Part shown: positions 1 through 10,400 of the stretch, one piece after another
Layout: every line of letters starts with the position of its first letter
Position numbering within the stretch: the stretch's first letter is position 1
DNA from: Anaerolineales bacterium UBA2200
GTDB taxonomy: Bacteria; Chloroflexota; Anaerolineae; UBA2200
NCBI GenBank assembly: GCA_002327925.1
Contig: DCVA01000024.1
Span: 62,001 to 126,000 of the forward strand
Length of the DNA stretch: 64,000 bases
Direction of reading: 5' to 3'
The notes under the pieces: model-generated
Told to the model about the DNA's origin: nothing
The model's input: the letters and a program-made list of their open reading frames with translations, nothing else
Databases searched by the model: none
Program-made: the position numbers and the translations under genes

Positions 1-785
1 TTTTGTTGCACCAGCGCGGCCTGATCGCAAGCAGAGAGCAGGCCAAGCGCATCATACTCGCCGGCCTGGTGAATGTCGATGGTCGATTGGAGGACAAGCC
101 AGGCACGCGAATTCCCCTGTCCGCCAGCATTGTTGTCGCCAAGTCCTGCCCCTATTCCAGTCGTGGCGGTCTAAAGCTGGAGGCAGCGCTCGACGCGTTC
201 GGCCTCGACGTCCAGGGCTTGGTCGTCGCCGACGTGGGTGCCTCAACCGGTGGTTTCACCGACTGCGTGCTGCAGCGCGGCGCAGGTCGCGTCTACGCCA
301 TCGATGTCGGTTACGGGCAGCTGGCCTGGAAGCTGCGGCAGGACCCACGCGTGGTTGTGCTGGAGCGTGTGAACGTTCGCTATCTGGATCAGTTGCCTGA
401 ACCACTCGATCTCATCACGATCGACGTTTCCTTCGTTTCGCTCAGGCTGGCCCTGCCCCCTGTGCTGCGTTTCTTGAAGCCAGACGGCCACGTGGTGGCT
501 TTGATCAAGCCGCAGTTTGAGGCGGGACGCCAGTATGTGGGCAAGGGAGGAGTTGTGCGCGACCCCACAGTGCACCGAGCTGTCCTGGAGAGCATTCTCT
601 CGTGGGGAGTAGAATCAGGGCTGAGGCCCGGAGGACTGATTGTCTCGCCGCTACGCGGCCCGGCAGGCAACGTCGAGTTCCTGGTTCACTGGGAACAGAG
701 GCGCGGCACGACGGCGGACTACCCGGCAGAGCTCATCGACTCCGCGCTCGCTGACGCCCAGCGCTTGGTGCCGACCCCGGCGTGA
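1..785 (+). CDS. tlyA: TlyA-family rRNA 2'-O-methyltransferase (5' truncated by window edge)
   Basis: This is the C-terminal portion of a TlyA/hemolysin-A family protein, an S4 RNA-binding domain fused to an FtsJ-like SAM methyltransferase that methylates ribose in rRNA. The reading frame is open to the first base, and the residues at the edge (LLHQRGL) match the middle of the usual N-terminal S4 motif, so the true start lies upstream. The S4 remainder ([19 protein letters not shown]) comes first, then SAM motif I ([13 protein letters not shown]), then IDVSFVSL and [10 protein letters not shown], which are typical of TlyA. Whether it modifies 16S, 23S or both cannot be read from sequence. The next gene starts 154 bases downstream behind its own promoter. 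Confidence 0.92.
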   Translation, partial: LLHQRGLIASREQAKRIILAGLVNVDGRLEDKPGTRIPLSASIVVAKSCPYSSRGGLKLEAALDAFGLDVQGLVVADVGASTGGFTDCVLQRGAGRVYAIDVGYGQLAWKLRQDPRVVVLERVNVRYLDQLPEPLDLITIDVSFVSLRLALPPVLRFLKPDGHVVALIKPQFEAGRQYVGKGGVVRDPTVHRAVLESILSWGVESGLRPGGLIVSPLRGPAGNVEFLVHWEQRRGTTADYPAELIDSALADAQRLVPTPA

Positions 786-890
786 GTGGACCACCTGCTC
801 AGCTCTAATTCGCCAAGTCCTCCAGCTCGTGAGCGCCGATGATCCGACCAATGCACCGCCAGTGCTCGACGTGGTTCTCCCGCTCGCTGG

Positions 891-919
891 TTGGCGCCCC
901 GGCGAACATCCGCTATAAT
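891..919 (+). promoter_or_regulatory. sigma-70-like promoter for the aminotransferase/glycosyltransferase pair
   Basis: TTGGCG at 891-896 and TATAAT at 914-919 are separated by 17 bases. The downstream ATG at 940 follows a purine-rich stretch (GAGGGAAG) that can serve as ribosome-binding site. Confidence 0.7.
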
Positions 920-939
920 CGGCACCTGATAGAGGGAAG

Positions 940-2085
940 ATGAGCGCAAATATCCCATTTGGTGATCTCAGGCTACAGTACCGGACCCTTCAGGCGGAGG
1001 TGGACGAGGCAGTACGCTCCGTCCTGGAACGGGGCTGGTTCGTACTCGGCAAGAGCGTCGCAGAATTCGAGAGAGCCTTCGCGGCTTTCTGTGGCGTTCA
1101 GTTCGCTGTGGGAGTCGGAAACGGCACGGATGCCCTGCAGCTGGCCTTAATGGCATGCGGTATAGGGCGAGGCGACGAGGTAATCACGGCGCCGAACAGC
1201 GCAACTTTCACTGCGCTCGCCATCTCAAGCACAGGTGCCACCCCCGCTTTCGTCGATGTCGATCCAGGCACCTACAACGTCGATCCACAGAAGCTGCTTG
1301 CGGCAATCACGCCGCGCACGCGGGCCATCATGCCGGTCCATCTCTTTGGGCAACCCGCGGCCATGGAGCCCATTCTGTCGCTTGCCAAGAGTCACGGCCT
1401 GTGGGTGATTGAGGACGCGGCGCAGGCCCACGGTGCGGTCTACCAGGGCCAGCATGTCGGCGCGATCGGCGACATCGGATGCTTTAGTTTCTATCCGAGC
1501 AAGAACCTGGGCGCATACGGGGATGGTGGGCTCGTCACCACCAACAACCAGGACCTGGCCGACAAGCTAGTGATGCTGCGCAACGGAGGGCAGAAGACCC
1601 GTTACGATCACCGGCTACTTGGCATCAACAGCCGGTTGGACGAGATCCAGGCAGCGATTCTCTCGGCAAAACTGCCCTACCTGGACCGCTGGAACGACCG
1701 CCGGCGCCACATCGCAGCCCTGTACACTGCCATCTTGGGAGACACGGACCTCGTTCTTCCAGAAGAGGCTGCGGGCGGACGCCATGTCTACCATCTCTAC
1801 GTCATCCGCACGCCCCAGCGCGAGGACCTGCAAAAGCATCTGGCCGCTCAGGGAATCGAGTGTGCTGTTCACTACCCGACTCCTATCCATCGGCAGGAGG
1901 CATATCACTGGCTCGGTCTTGGTCCAGGATCCTTCCCCGTCGCTGAGAGCCTGGCACCTGATCTTCTGTCGTTGCCCATTTATCCGGAACTCACCGATAC
2001 AAAGGTGCGGCAGGTGGCCAACGCGATTCGAGAGTGGAGCACCCTCCAGCGGCGAAAAGACCCAGCTACCGAGGAGATTGCATGA
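940..2085 (+). CDS. DegT/DnrJ/EryC1/StrS-family PLP aminotransferase
   Basis: This 381-residue protein belongs to the sugar aminotransferase family that installs amino groups on nucleotide-linked keto-sugars, using PLP and usually glutamate. The motif FSFYPSKNLGAYGDGG holds the expected Schiff-base lysine (Lys188), and EDAAQAHGA supplies the PLP-ring aspartate region. Length is normal for the family. The stop overlaps the ATG of the following glycosyltransferase (ATGA), so the two are co-translated. The pairing suggests assembly of an amino-sugar-bearing surface glycan or glycolipid. The exact sugar substrate cannot be told from sequence. Confidence 0.9.
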   Translation: MSANIPFGDLRLQYRTLQAEVDEAVRSVLERGWFVLGKSVAEFERAFAAFCGVQFAVGVGNGTDALQLALMACGIGRGDEVITAPNSATFTALAISSTGATPAFVDVDPGTYNVDPQKLLAAITPRTRAIMPVHLFGQPAAMEPILSLAKSHGLWVIEDAAQAHGAVYQGQHVGAIGDIGCFSFYPSKNLGAYGDGGLVTTNNQDLADKLVMLRNGGQKTRYDHRLLGINSRLDEIQAAILSAKLPYLDRWNDRRRHIAALYTAILGDTDLVLPEEAAGGRHVYHLYVIRTPQREDLQKHLAAQGIECAVHYPTPIHRQEAYHWLGLGPGSFPVAESLAPDLLSLPIYPELTDTKVRQVANAIREWSTLQRRKDPATEEIA

Positions 2086-2819
2086 CCAAGAGTATCTCGG
2101 TGTTCTTCCCAGCCTACAATGACGGGGGGACCATCGCTAGCATGGTGCTGTCAGCTTTGCTGACTTTGCGCGAGATAGCCGACGACTATGAGGTAATCGT
2201 CATCGACGACGGCAGCTCTGACTATACGCCGCAGATCCTGGATGAGCTGGCGTCTGTGTACGAGTCCGTGCGTGTCATTCACCACGAGCACAATAGGGGT
2301 TACGGCGGAGCGCTGCGCACGGGATTCTCCAGTGCCACCAAGGATCTGGTCTTTTACACGGATGGTGATGCTCAGTACGACGCACGTGAGCTCAAGCTGT
2401 TGTTCCCCGCGCTGGTGGATGGCGTCGATATGGTCAACGGCTACAAGATCAGCCGCTCTGACCCGTGGTACCGAACGGTCATCGGACGCATCTACCATTG
2501 GACTGTCAAGCTGGCCTTTGGGCTCAAGCTGCGCGACGTGGACTGTGACTTTCGCTTGATGCGCCGCGAGATCTTCGACAGGGTTCACCTCGAGTCAGAC
2601 AGCGGCGTCATCTGTGCTGAGATGATGAAGAAGATCCAGGATGCCGGTTTTATCATCGCAGAAGTCCCGGTTCACCACTACCACCGGGCCTACGGGCGCT
2701 CGCAGTTTTTCAACTTCCGGCGCACGCTCCGGGTCGCGCTGGATCTGATCCGGCTGTGGGTCATGCTCGTCCTGAAACGCGGCGGGCAAGTTGGGACGGC
2801 CGCAGCAGCCACCAAGTGA
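2082..2819 (+). CDS. Family 2 glycosyltransferase (dolichol-phosphate mannosyltransferase-like)
   Basis: A 245-residue GT-A-fold glycosyltransferase. The N-terminal VFFPAYNDGG, the IDDGSSD motif and the metal-binding DGDAQYD (about residue 93) are characteristic of GT2 enzymes that use nucleotide-sugar donors. The late motifs DCDFRLM and HYHRAYGRSQFF resemble the polyprenyl-phosphate sugar transferase (DPM1-like) branch. I place the start at ATG 2082, which overlaps the upstream stop. An in-frame ATG at 2034 would lie deep in the aminotransferase. It has no large membrane domain, although a short hydrophobic helix precedes the basic C-terminus. It is probably a lipid-linked sugar transferase working with the upstream aminotransferase. 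Confidence 0.88.
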   Translation: MTKSISVFFPAYNDGGTIASMVLSALLTLREIADDYEVIVIDDGSSDYTPQILDELASVYESVRVIHHEHNRGYGGALRTGFSSATKDLVFYTDGDAQYDARELKLLFPALVDGVDMVNGYKISRSDPWYRTVIGRIYHWTVKLAFGLKLRDVDCDFRLMRREIFDRVHLESDSGVICAEMMKKIQDAGFIIAEVPVHHYHRAYGRSQFFNFRRTLRVALDLIRLWVMLVLKRGGQVGTAAAATK

Positions 2820-2832
2820 GGTTTGAGACAGG

Positions 2833-4023
2833 ATGACAGGTTGGTCGACCGCGCGACGCGCCAGAGCCTTGCTGACTCTGGTACTGGTGCTCTTGGTCCT
2901 AGGCCTCCTCGCCGAAGCGCGCCGGGCGCTGATGCCCCTGGCCTTGGGGACAGTGGTGGCCTACATTATGCTGCCGGCCGTCGACTGGCTTGATGCCCGC
3001 ATAAGGCCGGCCATCCGGAAGCGCCACGCCGTTCGTTCGCTGGTAGTGCTGGTGGTGTATGTGGCCAGTCTGGCATTTGTTGTCTTCTTCCTGGCATCAA
3101 TCATTCCTCCCGTTGCCGATCAGGTCCAAATCCTTCTCAGACGGCTCCCAAGTCTGGCCGAAAGCGTGCGCCGGGTGGCGCCAGAGCTCGTGGTGCGCCT
3201 GCAAATGCGCTACGACGAGCTGGTGCCCCAGAACATCCGCCTGGCCATTGAGCGGAGTTTCGAAAGCACAGTGCAGTCACTTGCGGACAAGGTTCAGTCC
3301 GGCGTCTTGAAAGGCGTCAATCTCATCCTCACCACCCTCAGTTTTGTTGTCGGGTTGATCGTGGTACCACTCTGGATGTTCTACGTGATGCGGGATCGGC
3401 CCGAGATCAGTGCTGCGTTCTACCGAATCATTCCCATTCAGTTCAGGGATGACGCCCGACACCTCGTATTGCTGGTCGACAGTCTGTTGGGCTCCTATCT
3501 TCGCGGCCAGCTACTGCTCTGCCTCAGCGTGGGCGTCATGACGACCATAGGACTGACCATTCTGGGCGTCGATCTGGCACTGCTGCTTGGCACCATCGCC
3601 GGGATCCTGGAGGTCATACCTACTCTCGGGCCTTTCCTGGGCGCCATACCGGCCATCCTCGTCACCCTTGCCTCGGCTCCTGACCGGCTGCTCTGGGTGG
3701 TGGTCCTTGCCTTTGCCGTGCAGCAGATCGAGAACTATTGGCTGGTGCCGCAAATCACGCGCGGTGCCGTGCGCATTCCTCCTGCCGCGACCGTACTGCT
3801 GTTGATCGTCGGCAGCGAAGTTGGAGGGGTGCTCGGTGCCGTGCTCAGTATCCCTCTCACGGCGACGGTGCGCGACATAGCTCACTACCTCTACCTGCGG
3901 CTAGACGACAAGCCGTTGACTCCAGCCGATGCCGTGGCACGGGTCCAGGCGGCCCCTCTTTCACCCTTGCCGCTGCTCGAGCGGGTCCGAGCACGTACAG
4001 AGAAGCCATCGCACAAGATATGA
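2833..4023 (+). CDS. AI-2E (PerM/YhhT) family membrane transporter
   Basis: This 396-residue polytopic membrane protein fits the AI-2E family permeases. It has an N-terminal transmembrane pair, a soluble middle segment (about residues 95-170), and a C-terminal membrane block with the family signature [18 protein letters not shown] followed by [12 protein letters not shown]. Family members include proposed autoinducer-2 exporters and Na+/H+ antiporters, so the transported substrate is unknown. It starts 13 bases after the glycosyltransferase, and its TGA overlaps the ATG of lepA (ATGA). It therefore sits in one transcription unit from the promoter near 891 through at least lepA. Confidence 0.88.
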   Translation: MTGWSTARRARALLTLVLVLLVLGLLAEARRALMPLALGTVVAYIMLPAVDWLDARIRPAIRKRHAVRSLVVLVVYVASLAFVVFFLASIIPPVADQVQILLRRLPSLAESVRRVAPELVVRLQMRYDELVPQNIRLAIERSFESTVQSLADKVQSGVLKGVNLILTTLSFVVGLIVVPLWMFYVMRDRPEISAAFYRIIPIQFRDDARHLVLLVDSLLGSYLRGQLLLCLSVGVMTTIGLTILGVDLALLLGTIAGILEVIPTLGPFLGAIPAILVTLASAPDRLLWVVVLAFAVQQIENYWLVPQITRGAVRIPPAATVLLLIVGSEVGGVLGAVLSIPLTATVRDIAHYLYLRLDDKPLTPADAVARVQAAPLSPLPLLERVRARTEKPSHKI

Positions 4024-5822
4024 TCGAATCGCAGCACATCCGCAACTTTTGTATTATCGCCCACATCGATCACGGCAAGAGCACACTGAGTGACCGGCTG
4101 CTCGAGCGCACTGGCACGGTCAGCCCTCGAGAAATGTCGGATCAGGTCCTTGACCAGATGGATCTGGAGCGAGAGAAGGGCATCACCATAAAAGCCAAAG
4201 CTGTGCGCATGACCTACCACGCACGCGATGGCAATGAGTATGAGCTCAACCTCATCGACACTCCCGGCCACGTTGACTTTACTTATGAAGTCTCTCGCGC
4301 CCTCAACGCTTGCGAGGGCGCCATTCTTGTTGTGGATGCTTCGCAGGGCATTGAGGCGCAAACCCTGGCCAACCTCTATATGGCTATTGACCACAACCTT
4401 ACCATCATCGCCGTGGTGAACAAGATAGACCTGCCAGCCGCGCAGCCCGATCAGGTGGCTCAGGACATCGACAGCCTGTTCGGCATCCCGAAGGATGAGA
4501 TCATTCGCGCCTCGGCGAAAGAGGGCATCGGCACCGACGAGATCCTCGAGGCAATTGTAACCCGCATCCCACCTCCTCGCGGAAACACAGAAGATCCGCT
4601 GCGCGCGCTGATCTTTGACTCGCACTACGACTCGTACAAAGGCGTGGTGGCCTATGTGCGCGTGGTGGATGGGCGTCTGCGCGCCCAGCAGGCTCTGCAT
4701 ATGATGGCCAGGGGAACCAACCTCGAGGCCCTGGAAGTCGGTGTTTTCCGGCCCAAGATGGTACCGATCGACGAGCTGCGTGCCGGCGACGTCGGCTACG
4801 TTGCGACGGGACTGAAAACCGTACGCGAGTGCTCGGTCGGCGACACCATTACTTCGGCTGTGGCACGGGCGCAGGACCCGCTTCCCGGATACAAGCCCGC
4901 CAAGCCCATGGTTTTTGCCGGGTTCTACCCGGTCCTGAATGAGGACTATGGCCCCCTGCGCGACGCGCTGGAAAAGCTGAATCTGAACGACGCAGCTCTA
5001 TCTTATGTCCCTGAGACTTCTCAGGCGCTCAATTTCGGCTTCCGTTGCGGATTCCTTGGGCTCCTGCACATGGAGATCGTGCAGGAGCGGCTGGAGCGCG
5101 AGTATGGCCTGCAGCTCATCGCGACAGCCCCGAGCGTGGGCTATCAGGTGAGAACCCGAAGCGGCGAAATAAGCGAGGTGCGGAACCCGGCCGACCTGCC
5201 GCCACCGGATCAGGTCGACGAGATCAGTGAGCCCTGGATGCGCATCAGCGTCTTCACTCCCACTGAGTTCATCGGCCCGGTGATGGAGTTGACCACCAGC
5301 CGGCGTGGCGAGTTCGAACGGATGGAATATCTGGATGAAAGACGGGTCTTGCTGCATTATGTCATTCCCCTCTCAGAGATAATCGTCGAGTTTTACGACC
5401 GTCTCAAGGCTTGCACGCGCGGCTATGCATCGCTGGACTATGAGCTGGCGGAGTATCGCCCCGGCAACCTAGTCAAGCTGGATGTGCTGGTCAACAGCAT
5501 GCCTGTGGATGCCCTTTCGGTCATCATCCACCAGGAGCAGTCCTATGTGCGCGGCCAGGCCCTGGTCAGTAAGCTGAAACGTGTCATTCCGCGGCAACTC
5601 TTCGACGTCGCTATCCAGGCCGCTGTGGGGTCGAGAGTAATCTCCCGCGCCAACGTCAAGGCCTTGCGTAAGGATGTGTTGTCCAAGTGCTACGGCGGAG
5701 ACGTCACTCGCAAGAAGAAGCTGTTGGAGAAGCAGAAGGAAGGCAAGAGACGACTCAAGCGCCTGGGGAACGTGGAGATCCCTCAAGAGGCGTTCATGAG
5801 TATTCTGGAGCTTGATGACTGA
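4020..5822 (+). CDS. lepA: Elongation factor 4 (LepA), ribosome back-translocating GTPase
   Basis: A full-length 600-residue LepA. The G1 loop is AHIDHGKS (residues 14-21), G3 is DTPGH (80-84) and G4 is NKID (134-137). The C-terminal half carries the LepA-specific domain, seen in [13 protein letters not shown] and the basic tail [19 protein letters not shown]. LepA binds stalled or mistranslocated ribosomes and promotes back-translocation or 30S maturation. The start chosen is ATG 4020, coupled to the preceding stop. A longer in-frame reading back to 3738 is only read-through of the upstream gene region. The stop overlaps the next gene's start by 8 bases. Confidence 0.97.
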   Translation: MIESQHIRNFCIIAHIDHGKSTLSDRLLERTGTVSPREMSDQVLDQMDLEREKGITIKAKAVRMTYHARDGNEYELNLIDTPGHVDFTYEVSRALNACEGAILVVDASQGIEAQTLANLYMAIDHNLTIIAVVNKIDLPAAQPDQVAQDIDSLFGIPKDEIIRASAKEGIGTDEILEAIVTRIPPPRGNTEDPLRALIFDSHYDSYKGVVAYVRVVDGRLRAQQALHMMARGTNLEALEVGVFRPKMVPIDELRAGDVGYVATGLKTVRECSVGDTITSAVARAQDPLPGYKPAKPMVFAGFYPVLNEDYGPLRDALEKLNLNDAALSYVPETSQALNFGFRCGFLGLLHMEIVQERLEREYGLQLIATAPSVGYQVRTRSGEISEVRNPADLPPPDQVDEISEPWMRISVFTPTEFIGPVMELTTSRRGEFERMEYLDERRVLLHYVIPLSEIIVEFYDRLKACTRGYASLDYELAEYRPGNLVKLDVLVNSMPVDALSVIIHQEQSYVRGQALVSKLKRVIPRQLFDVAIQAAVGSRVISRANVKALRKDVLSKCYGGDVTRKKKLLEKQKEGKRRLKRLGNVEIPQEAFMSILELDD

Positions 5823-6741
5823 GCGGAGCAGCTCCGGCGCGAACCTCTTGCTCACACCTGTCCGACTGGCATTCAGCACTTACCTCTACGGACGGGCCCT
5901 CTTCCCTGCCTCACCATTCTCATGGCTGGCTCCCGTCTGGTTCTACACTTGCGGAGCGCTGGCAACAGGCCAGTGGAGTCTTAGCGGCACGAGCATGCTT
6001 CGATTCATGCTGGGTCTGCTGCTTGTGGGGCCGCTGCTAGGCAGCGCGTGGCGCGGAGCGCATGCAATCGTCTTGCTGCGCCAGGCAGGTCCGCAGAAAA
6101 GCAACCTTGCTCCCTCGCCGAAACTGCCGGAACTGCCGTATTCCCTCCCCGACTCAGCCGCACACAGGCTGACAAAGCGCTTGAATGCGACGTGGGCCAG
6201 TTGGCGGCAAGTTGAGACGCAGTTCGCAGTGCCGCTGATCGAGCTGGCAACAGGTTCCGCAGGAGCGCTGATTGTCGCGGCACAACTGGGTCCCTGGACG
6301 ATCCTTCTGACTTCCGCGCAGCTGGCCGCCGCTGTAGCGACCTGCGCTGGGAGATCTGGCTGGGCCAATGCTTCTCTTGCTGTTGCCTTGCCGCTTACTG
6401 TGGCGTGGTTGTTCGGAAGCACCTTGTCCGGAGCTTTGGCCCCTGCGTCAGTTCTCGTGTCCGTAAGCTTCGGACTCTCCACCTCGTCCGCTCTATCCGT
6501 CGCCCGATCAGGGCACGGGCTGCTGTGGCAGGCGGCCCCACAGGTCGTCGCCCTCTGTTGTCTCCTGTGGATAGGTCAACCCCTGGCGGCCGCGGGCATG
6601 GGTCTGCTGTGCGTCGCGCAGGTGCTATGGGCACCCCTGCTGCCAGAGCCTGGATCTCGGGCCGCCTACTTTCGCTCCCTGCAGCTACCCTGGGCGGCAG
6701 CCATGCTGCTGGCGGCATGGGCGCTCGGAACAGCCCAATGA
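5815..6741 (+). CDS. Polytopic membrane protein, distantly UbiA-prenyltransferase-like, function unknown
   Basis: A protein of about 308 residues with roughly eight hydrophobic segments and no clear homologue that I can name. The N-terminal stretch [17 protein letters not shown], followed by a hydrophobic segment ending GPLLGSAW, resembles the opening of chlorophyll-synthase/UbiA prenyltransferases. However, the catalytic NDxxDxxxD is absent and [10 protein letters not shown] stands in its place. If it is related, it has lost prenyl-diphosphate chemistry. The start is ATG 5815, overlapping lepA by 8 bases. Its stop overlaps the ATG of the membrane-anchored methyltransferase, so the pair probably acts together. 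Possible roles are in lipid or quinone processing, but this is inference only. Confidence 0.6.
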   Translation: MTERSSSGANLLLTPVRLAFSTYLYGRALFPASPFSWLAPVWFYTCGALATGQWSLSGTSMLRFMLGLLLVGPLLGSAWRGAHAIVLLRQAGPQKSNLAPSPKLPELPYSLPDSAAHRLTKRLNATWASWRQVETQFAVPLIELATGSAGALIVAAQLGPWTILLTSAQLAAAVATCAGRSGWANASLAVALPLTVAWLFGSTLSGALAPASVLVSVSFGLSTSSALSVARSGHGLLWQAAPQVVALCCLLWIGQPLAAAGMGLLCVAQVLWAPLLPEPGSRAAYFRSLQLPWAAAMLLAAWALGTAQ

Positions 6742-7451
6742 CCTGGATCACCGTTCTCTTGACAGCACTGCTGCTGGGCGCTATCATCTACTGGCTACTC
6801 ATTGTCAGCGAAGGCGTCTACCTTGGCAGTCGCGTGGTCATAGCCCTCTACAACCATAGTGCCAGAGAGTACGATCAGATCAAAGGGGTAATGCCTCACC
6901 AGGATGCAATTCACCTGGCGAGACCACTGCTGAAGGCCCTTCAAGCGACCGAAGGGAAGAAGGTTCTTGATACGGCCACCCTGGTGCTGGACGTGGCTAC
7001 GGGAACGGCTCGGTTGCCAATCTCTCTGCTGCGCCAGTTCGATTTTGACGGCAGAGTTGTGGGCCTTGATCTCTCTGCGCCGATGCTGAGGGTTGCCCAG
7101 ACGCGGTTGCAAGCGCGCAAGTCGACGGTCGCCTGGGTCCTGGACACGGCCGTTAGATTGCCTTTTGCGGATGGAAGCTTTTCTGCCGTAACCTGCATCG
7201 AGGCGCTCGAGCTCCTGCCCGACCCGAACCAGGCGCTGGCTGAGATGACACGTGTGCTCAGGCCGGGTGGGTGTCTGATGATCACCAACCGCGTCGGGGT
7301 GGACGGGTTTTTCTACCCCGGGCGCTCTTTCCGGCCCCAGACGCTGGAGAGCAGGTTGCGCAAGCTTGGTCATGCGGATATAACGACGCGAAGGTGGCAG
7401 ACGCATTACGATCTGATCGATGCCCGCAAAGGGCCTGCCAATCGCCCATGA
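6738..7451 (+). CDS. Membrane-anchored class I SAM-dependent methyltransferase
   Basis: This 237-residue protein has an N-terminal hydrophobic helix (about residues 3-25) and then a class I Rossmann methyltransferase domain. Motif I is LVLDVATGTARLPI, the acidic strand-2 residue is in GLDLSAPML, and the post-motif region ALAEMTRVLRPGGCLMI is standard for UbiE/COQ5-like small-molecule enzymes. The ATG at 6738 overlaps the previous stop (ATGA). An upstream in-frame extension runs through the membrane-protein gene and is not used. The anchor and the overlap with a polytopic membrane protein suggest a membrane-embedded, lipid-like substrate, which is an inference. Confidence 0.82.
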   Translation: MTWITVLLTALLLGAIIYWLLIVSEGVYLGSRVVIALYNHSAREYDQIKGVMPHQDAIHLARPLLKALQATEGKKVLDTATLVLDVATGTARLPISLLRQFDFDGRVVGLDLSAPMLRVAQTRLQARKSTVAWVLDTAVRLPFADGSFSAVTCIEALELLPDPNQALAEMTRVLRPGGCLMITNRVGVDGFFYPGRSFRPQTLESRLRKLGHADITTRRWQTHYDLIDARKGPANRP

Positions 7452-7467
7452 AAGGGAAACAAACGTG

Positions 7468-10400
7468 ATGTCGAGAAAAGCCTCCAGCACAATCGCAATG
7501 GCCGTGTTCATCGCCCTTTTTGTGGTCCTTACGCTCCTGACCCATGCCCCCGGCGTTCGAGCCGGTACTCTCTACGTCTGCCCGAGCGGCTGCGCCTATA
7601 CCAGCATCGAGGCTGCCCTTGAAGCGTCCAGCCCCGGAGACACAGTGAGCGTTGGCCCGGGCGAGTACCACGAGGCCATCTGGATGCGCGGCGGAGTGCG
7701 CATACAGGGCGCCGGTGCGGACAAGACCACACTGATCAGTTCCTTCTTGCCGGCTGTGCGCGGCTACCCCCATGAAGTGAGTGAGGCGGTGCTCGACGGG
7801 TTTACCATCATCTGCGACTCACCGAACAGTGCAATCCACTTTGATTTTCCTCATGAGAAGGAAACAGTCAGCAACTGCGTGATCAAGAACTCGACCGGAC
7901 AATGGCATTCGGGAGGAATCTGGATCGCCTTCGGGGCAACCCCTACCATCATCAGCAACACCTTCATCGGCAACGTGCTCACAGACGGAGACGGCGGAGG
8001 CGCCATCTTCATTGAAGATGCCGCACCGCTCATCAGCGGCAACACTTTCATAGGTAACTCGGCGAAGAATGGCGGAGCCATCGCCGTCTACAACAGCATT
8101 ACCTACACGGCGACCATCGTGGACAACACGTTCATCGGCAACTCGGCCACCTCCCGGGGCGGGGCTATCCACGTGGAGAGGGCCAGCCCGATCATTCGAA
8201 ACAACCACATCCTCAGCAATACGGCTCAGTCGGGCGCTGGTCTGGCCATCGATACAGGCAGCAACGCCTTACTCGAGTTCAACGAGATTGCCTTCAACAT
8301 GGCTCCCGGCTCGGGCACGGTGGGAGGTGGCGTCGCGATTGCCGGTGGGTCGAACGCTCGCCTCAACGGCAATGTCGTGCGGCGAAACAGCGCCGCAACG
8401 GGCGGGGGTATCCACATCCTGGATGCCGCACCGCTCCTTACGAACAATCAGGTCAGAGAGAACGCTCAGGCCGAGATCGTGGTCAGCAACTCGTCCCCCC
8501 ATATCGCCAATAATGTAGTCTGGGGAGCTGGCGCTTCGGGCGTCGTGGGCATCGACCTTTACGGCTCTTCCTCTGCTGTGCTGGCCAACAACATCATCGC
8601 CTTCGAGGCCTACGGCATCCGTGGTGACGGCACGGCAGGGCCGACGATTCGCTACAACAATCTCTGGATGAATTCGGCCGCGAACTACAGCGGAGTCACA
8701 GCTGAGGTGAACAACCTCAGCGTCGATCCCGCCTTGCGTGATGCGGCAAACGGAGATTGCCATCTCCTGGCCGGTTCTCCCATGATCGATGCCGGAAACA
8801 ACGCAGATGCCCCGCCGTTGGACATTGATGGGGATGCAAGGCCGATTGACGGTGATGACGACTCCATCGCCCGTGCCGATATCGGTCTGGACGAATACGC
8901 AGTGGGTGCACCGACTCCCACTCCTACAGTCACGCCGCTGCCACCCGGTACTCTGGTGACGGTTACCCTGCAGTACGGTCTGAACGGCTATGCTGGGGCC
9001 GAGGACACATACATGGACAACTACACGGAGGCAGGCAGCTTTTGCACAGCGAGTCTGCTCAAGGTGGGATGGCGATGGTCCTATCAACCGATCCTCCGCT
9101 TCGACCTGTCACCGATCCCATCGGACGCAACCGTCACCCGCGCCATTCTCGAGGTCTACACGCCGGCATGGAGTGCTGCCTCTGAGATCACGATGGGCGC
9201 ATACTACATCACCCGAACGGTGACCTATTGCGAGGCGAACTGGAACCAGGCTCGCATTGGAAATCTGTGGGGGAATCCCGGCGCAGCCAATACCAGCACC
9301 GACCGGCGGCCCTTTCCTGAGGCCACCGTTACCACCCAGGGACCGCGCAGGTGGTACAGCCTGGACCTCTCGGGAGTGACGCGAGGATGGCTGAGCGGCG
9401 CTCTGGCCAACAATGGTGTCGTGCTGCGAGGCTCCTACGAGGAAGTCGGTTACTTTGACATCGACAGCGCACAGAGCATCAATGTGACTCAGCGTCCGCG
9501 GCTGGTGGTCAGCTATCGCACGGCCGGTTTGACTACGCCCACGCCAACGCCAACCGCCACCCCACGCACTCCAACTCCCACGAGCACGACGGCGAGCGTC
9601 CCAACCCTCACTCCTACGCCAACGAGCACCACGGCGGCCGTTCCTACGACCACCCCCACCCCTACCCTTACCCAGGTAGGCGGCGAAACGACCGTGGTGT
9701 ACCAGCAGGGGACTGGCGGCTACGCTGGAGCGTTGGACACTTACATCTACCAGTACAGCGCCGACACTAACTTTCGCCTGAGTGAGCCCCTCAAGGTGGG
9801 TTACAAGCAACAGAACGCAGCTCTGGTCCGGTTCGACGTGTCGGCCGTTCCCAGTGGGTCCGACGTATCCAGTGCGGTACTTGAGCTCTACGCCACTGGC
9901 TGGGGCGGCGCGGATATCACGTTGGGTGCCTACTATATTACCCGGACTGTCTCTCTCTGCGAGGCCACCTGGAACCGGGCCAAGGCGGATCTGGCGTGGG
10001 GTCTGGCGGGAGCCAACAATGTCCTCACGGACCGTCGGGCCGTTCCCGAGAGCACCCTGACCACCTTTGGAGTGCCCAGGTGGTATCGACTGGATATCAC
10101 GAGTGTGGCACAGGGGTGGGTGGACGGAAGTCTGGCCAACAATGGAGTGCTCATCCGCGCGGCCTACTCGCTCAGCTCGCTCTACTTCGCCGGCTCCCAG
10201 AACAGCTCGGTCAGTTCGCGTCCCAGATTGATCATCACCTACCGCACCAACGATGGCCCGACGCCAACGCCTTCGCCAACCTTGCCGGGCCTGCCCACAG
10301 CATCGCCAACGCCGACATCAGTAGGCCTGCCCACAGCAACACCAACCGCCACCCGGACGGCGACTCGCACCTCAACCCCGACGCCCACCCTGAGCGCGAC

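Noticed and set aside
3738..4019. In-frame N-terminal extension of LepA
   Set aside because: It runs through the AI-2E permease gene. ATG 4020 overlaps that gene's stop and gives the normal LepA N-terminus.
8269..9087. Long antisense ORF opposite the beta-helix protein
   Set aside because: High-GC DNA produces open frames opposite a real gene. Its composition is Arg/Val-rich without a domain, and the plus-strand gene has signal peptide, repeats and linkers.
9538..9680. Short tandem DNA repeats
   Set aside because: They encode Thr/Pro linkers between modules. The same pattern occurs at 10258-10425 and 45411-45470, and it is coding low complexity rather than a repeat locus.
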